Source: Promethearchaeota archaeon
Lineage (GTDB): Archaea > Asgardarchaeota > Lokiarchaeia > Sigynarchaeales > SOKP01
Direction of reading: 5' to 3'
Assembly: GCA_019057975.1 (NCBI GenBank)
Contig: JAHLWJ010000101.1
Coordinates: 1 to 13,989, forward strand
DNA length: 13,989 nt
The notes under the pieces are model-generated. The model made no database searches, was not told the DNA's origin, and saw only the letters and a program-made list of their open reading frames with translations. Shown here piece by piece: positions 11,464 to 13,989 of this stretch. Each line of letters begins with the position of its first letter. Within the stretch, counting starts at the first letter, position 1. Position numbers and translations under genes: made by a program.

Positions 11464-13989
11464 ATGAAATCAGAAACTAGTATAAATTCGGAAGAAAAGT
11501 TTAAGAAAGCCACAGAATTACTTCAAAAGCTTTGGTGGTTTTGTTTCTATTTAGTAATTTCGCCTTTAACGATAGGTTTTGTTGGTTTTTGGATTTTTCT
11601 GTTATTCCTAAATGATTTATTTGCCTTATCCCTTTCAGTAATAACATTTATGTTCGCTTTCTTATTTTTCCTTAAAGCTTACGACAAGTATAGAGATAAA
11701 TCTTTTTTTCTAAATAAAGAAAATAACCTTATTGCAAGGATCCACATCACATTTTTAATATCTATTCTATCTTTCATTGTTACTCCAATTTTCACACTAA
11801 TTCCGTCAGAGGATGTTTCATTTGAATTGCTTCCACTGATAAGTTTCGCATTACTCTATAATATAGTGTATTTCTATTATAACTTCAAGCCCATAGCTTT
11901 TTTCAATATAGCTGAGGGTGAATTTAAGCATGGTATCGATTTTAAATTAACTATCAAGCAACCCTATAATTTCATAATTGTCATTAATTATATTGCTCAT
12001 CTCATTTTCCTTTCAATTACTTTCCGTACAAAATTCTCTTGGGTTTTTGCTCTGGCGACTAATTTGGTGCTATATCTTATTACAATTGCAAATACAAAGA
12101 AAATCTGTAGCAGTATTAAAGAATCTATTAAAGAAAATAGATCGATTCTGCTACTTTTAACTGAATTTAAACAAAAGTTTGTAATATCAATTACAAGTTT
12201 AGTTTTCATTTTATTAATTCAAATGCCCTTAATAGTTATTATTATTTTTAGCTTTTCAGGTACTCAGTACACAAGTTTGGAATTGTTAAATAGTTCTTTT
12301 TTAAGTATTATCTTTTTATTTTTATATTTAAAATCACTTTTTTATGTTAATTTCTATTATAGCAATAGAATTAATGTTTATAGAGATTCTACAAAGAGTA
12401 ATAATTCAAATGAGAAGCTTCCTGCTCAAAGTATCAAATATCAAAAATATAATACTTATCTATCTGGAATTTTAGTTGTTCTCATAGCGGCTTTTGCTTT
12501 TTTAATAGACACTCCATTGCTTGTTGTAATCATTCTACCATTTTTCTTTATTTTTTCTTATTCTGAGCAGAAAGCAGGTATTTGTCCTAAAAATTATAAT
12601 AAATATATTCTGCTGCTAAATTCTATTGCCATTTTAATTTCTATTTCATTTGGGCTCTTTTCAGAGATATTCCTAAATTATCAATTTTTAATATTTTTGT
12701 TATCTTTATATTTCATCTTACAAATATTTGTTAAAACTGAACATTTCGCTAAAGAAAACATCATAATTATTCAAAATATACTTGCTACTGCTAGTTTTAC
12801 TATAATATCATATTCATTCTTTGAATATACTAGATTTGAAATTTTTATTATTTTTGAGTTTACTCAATTTTTAGATCCAATAATAATCTTAATTTCCAAC
12901 TTCATAATGCATGGTTTAATAATTTCAATAGTATCACTAATTACATTTTATATCTTATACTCTCGGTATTTCTATCAGAAACGCTCAAGGCTTTTTAGAT
13001 CTTGTTTACTTATAAATATATTTCTTATTGAGCTTTTCATATTTCTCTTAATTAATTTAGGAACATTTTTCTTGCCGGAAATTTTATTACTATCAAGCTT
13101 ATTATTTCCCTCTATTTTCTTGTTTTTTATCTTTGTAAATTATATATTAGGGGTGTTTTCACGAGAGGATTTTGTAAAAATAAGTTACTATTTACTATGG
13201 GTGTTAATTGGTGATATCTTTCTCTCCTTATTGTTGATATATCTAAATAATTACGTAATTTTGACTCTTGATTTCTTGTTCTTGTCAATTTTCAGCCAGG
13301 TTAATTTAAAGTATGGATTAAAAATTGAAAAAGTAAAAGAATCTGTAGTTAAGCAATTTGTTAAAATAAACTCTTATTTTATGACAATTGAACTAATAGC
13401 TCTGTTTTTCTTTTTCTTTTATTCAATAGCATTAGCTCAATTAGCTTTCTACGATAAGATTATCTTATCAACTTATTTCTCATTTTTAATTATGACTATT
13501 CTAGCTAACATACTCTCTAGAAGTGAAGTAGTGTTTTCAAGTTCAATAACTATTAAAATTAATATAATAGCCCTATTTTTTAGCACAGGTTTAGCATTCT
13601 ATTATACATATATAATCACTTTTGGTACATTTTATGTGTTTTTATTTCCTTTTATAAGTTTGTTCCTAACTTTATATTTCCCGTTTTATTTCTTGTTAAG
13701 AAAGAAAATTTATGAGACTTTCATACGTAAGGGTTTACTAATAAATTCTGCCTTGTTGGCGATTTTTATAACATTAATACCAATTTTTCTCAATTTAGAA
13801 CTATCCCTCAATATTTTATCAGTAATAAATTATACATTGTTAATCTTTCCAATTATATTTTTATTTATTGGTTTTACAGACTATCTATTAAAATTGTTAT
13901 CTCGAAAACAATTCTTAATATTAAGCTTTTATCTATTATGGGTTTTAATTACAGATTTGTTCGTTATAATATTTCTAGTCTCTCTAACT
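11464..13989 (+). CDS. Giant multi-pass membrane protein with helical-hairpin repeats, 3' end outside window
   Basis: One reading frame stays open from ATG 11464 through the last base, giving at least 842 codons without a stop; the C-terminus is beyond the window. After a polar N-terminus (residues 1-22, MKSETSINSEEKFKK) I count about 26 hydrophobic segments of 18-25 residues. They come mostly in pairs joined by short turns and separated by basic, lysine-rich linkers, with one longer polar loop at about 302-330. The basic unit is roughly 60 residues (two helices). A larger repeat is visible: LLIN at 515 and 758, and SREDFVKISYYLLWVLIGDI near 569 matching SRKQFLILSFYLLWVLITDL near 816, so the spacing is about 243-247 residues. 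It is very rich in F, I, L, Y and S. There is no catalytic or nucleotide-binding motif and no known transporter signature. I do not recognise the family. Candidate roles such as transport, scaffold or lipid handling are guesses. Confidence 0.8.
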   Translation, partial: MKSETSINSEEKFKKATELLQKLWWFCFYLVISPLTIGFVGFWIFLLFLNDLFALSLSVITFMFAFLFFLKAYDKYRDKSFFLNKENNLIARIHITFLISILSFIVTPIFTLIPSEDVSFELLPLISFALLYNIVYFYYNFKPIAFFNIAEGEFKHGIDFKLTIKQPYNFIIVINYIAHLIFLSITFRTKFSWVFALATNLVLYLITIANTKKICSSIKESIKENRSILLLLTEFKQKFVISITSLVFILLIQMPLIVIIIFSFSGTQYTSLELLNSSFLSIIFLFLYLKSLFYVNFYYSNRINVYRDSTKSNNSNEKLPAQSIKYQKYNTYLSGILVVLIAAFAFLIDTPLLVVIILPFFFIFSYSEQKAGICPKNYNKYILLLNSIAILISISFGLFSEIFLNYQFLIFLLSLYFILQIFVKTEHFAKENIIIIQNILATASFTIISYSFFEYTRFEIFIIFEFTQFLDPIIILISNFIMHGLIISIVSLITFYILYSRYFYQKRSRLFRSCLLINIFLIELFIFLLINLGTFFLPEILLLSSLLFPSIFLFFIFVNYILGVFSREDFVKISYYLLWVLIGDIFLSLLLIYLNNYVILTLDFLFLSIFSQVNLKYGLKIEKVKESVVKQFVKINSYFMTIELIALFFFFFYSIALAQLAFYDKIILSTYFSFLIMTILANILSRSEVVFSSSITIKINIIALFFSTGLAFYYTYIITFGTFYVFLFPFISLFLTLYFPFYFLLRKKIYETFIRKGLLINSALLAIFITLIPIFLNLELSLNILSVINYTLLIFPIIFLFIGFTDYLLKLLSRKQFLILSFYLLWVLITDLFVIIFLVSLT

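Noticed and set aside
11978..12209. Short frames on both strands inside the giant membrane protein gene
   Set aside because: The long plus-strand frame from 11464 runs through without a stop and has membrane-protein periodicity; the short ones are chance.
1..13989. CRISPR array, insertion sequence, tRNA or rRNA
   Set aside because: No regularly spaced direct repeats, transposase motifs, terminal inverted repeats around a gene, or cloverleaf/TPsiC-like sequences were seen.

Overview
The window is strongly AT-rich. It carries archaeal-type TATA boxes (TTTAAATT or TATAAATA-like) about 23-29 bases upstream of many start codons, frequent TTG starts and few Shine-Dalgarno sites, so many transcripts look leaderless. 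The gene set (two PhoU/DUF47 proteins around a PiT permease, an NPP-type phosphodiesterase, a crotonase, a cysteine-rich Fe-S protein, a class I aminotransferase, a GH4 enzyme, a huge multi-helix membrane protein) fits an anaerobic archaeon. An Asgard (Lokiarchaeia-like) source is my best guess. That is inference from style and gene content; no rRNA or taxonomic marker is present.

Layout. 1-1637 (+): a cytosolic alkaline-phosphatase-superfamily phosphodiesterase. 1678-4143 (-): a phosphate (or related anion) module in the order PhoU-like, PiT permease, DUF47/PhoU-like, each with its own likely TATA box; a 16-bp perfect palindrome lies upstream. 4363-4512 (+): a tiny leaderless gene ending at a T tract. 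4571-7538 (-): three genes pointing the same way, namely a winged-helix/Fe-S protein, an enoyl-CoA hydratase/isomerase and an LACTB2-like metallo-beta-lactamase, with a hairpin between the first two. 7725-7898 (+): a small helical protein. 8110-9258 (+): an LL-diaminopimelate-type aminotransferase whose conserved N-terminus continues upstream of the first usual start codon, toward an in-frame stop. 9307-9486 (-): a small acidic ORF with a strong ribosome-binding site inside an inverted repeat. 9883-11229 (+): a GH4 NAD-dependent glycosidase. 11464-13989 (+): an ORF open to the window edge, at least 842 residues with about 26 predicted membrane helices, built of roughly 60-residue helical hairpins with a longer ~245-residue repeat.

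How it fits together. The first third is centred on phosphate: release of phosphate from esters, uptake through PiT, and two PhoU-like proteins that probably regulate the permease. The middle looks catabolic or redox: acyl-CoA chemistry, a multi-cluster electron carrier with a possible sensing domain, and a hydrolase. The right side combines amino-acid metabolism, sugar hydrolysis and an unrecognised giant membrane protein. No mobile element, tRNA, rRNA or CRISPR array was found. The most novel items are the giant repeat membrane protein, the split start of the aminotransferase, the two-PhoU permease module and the three small genes.
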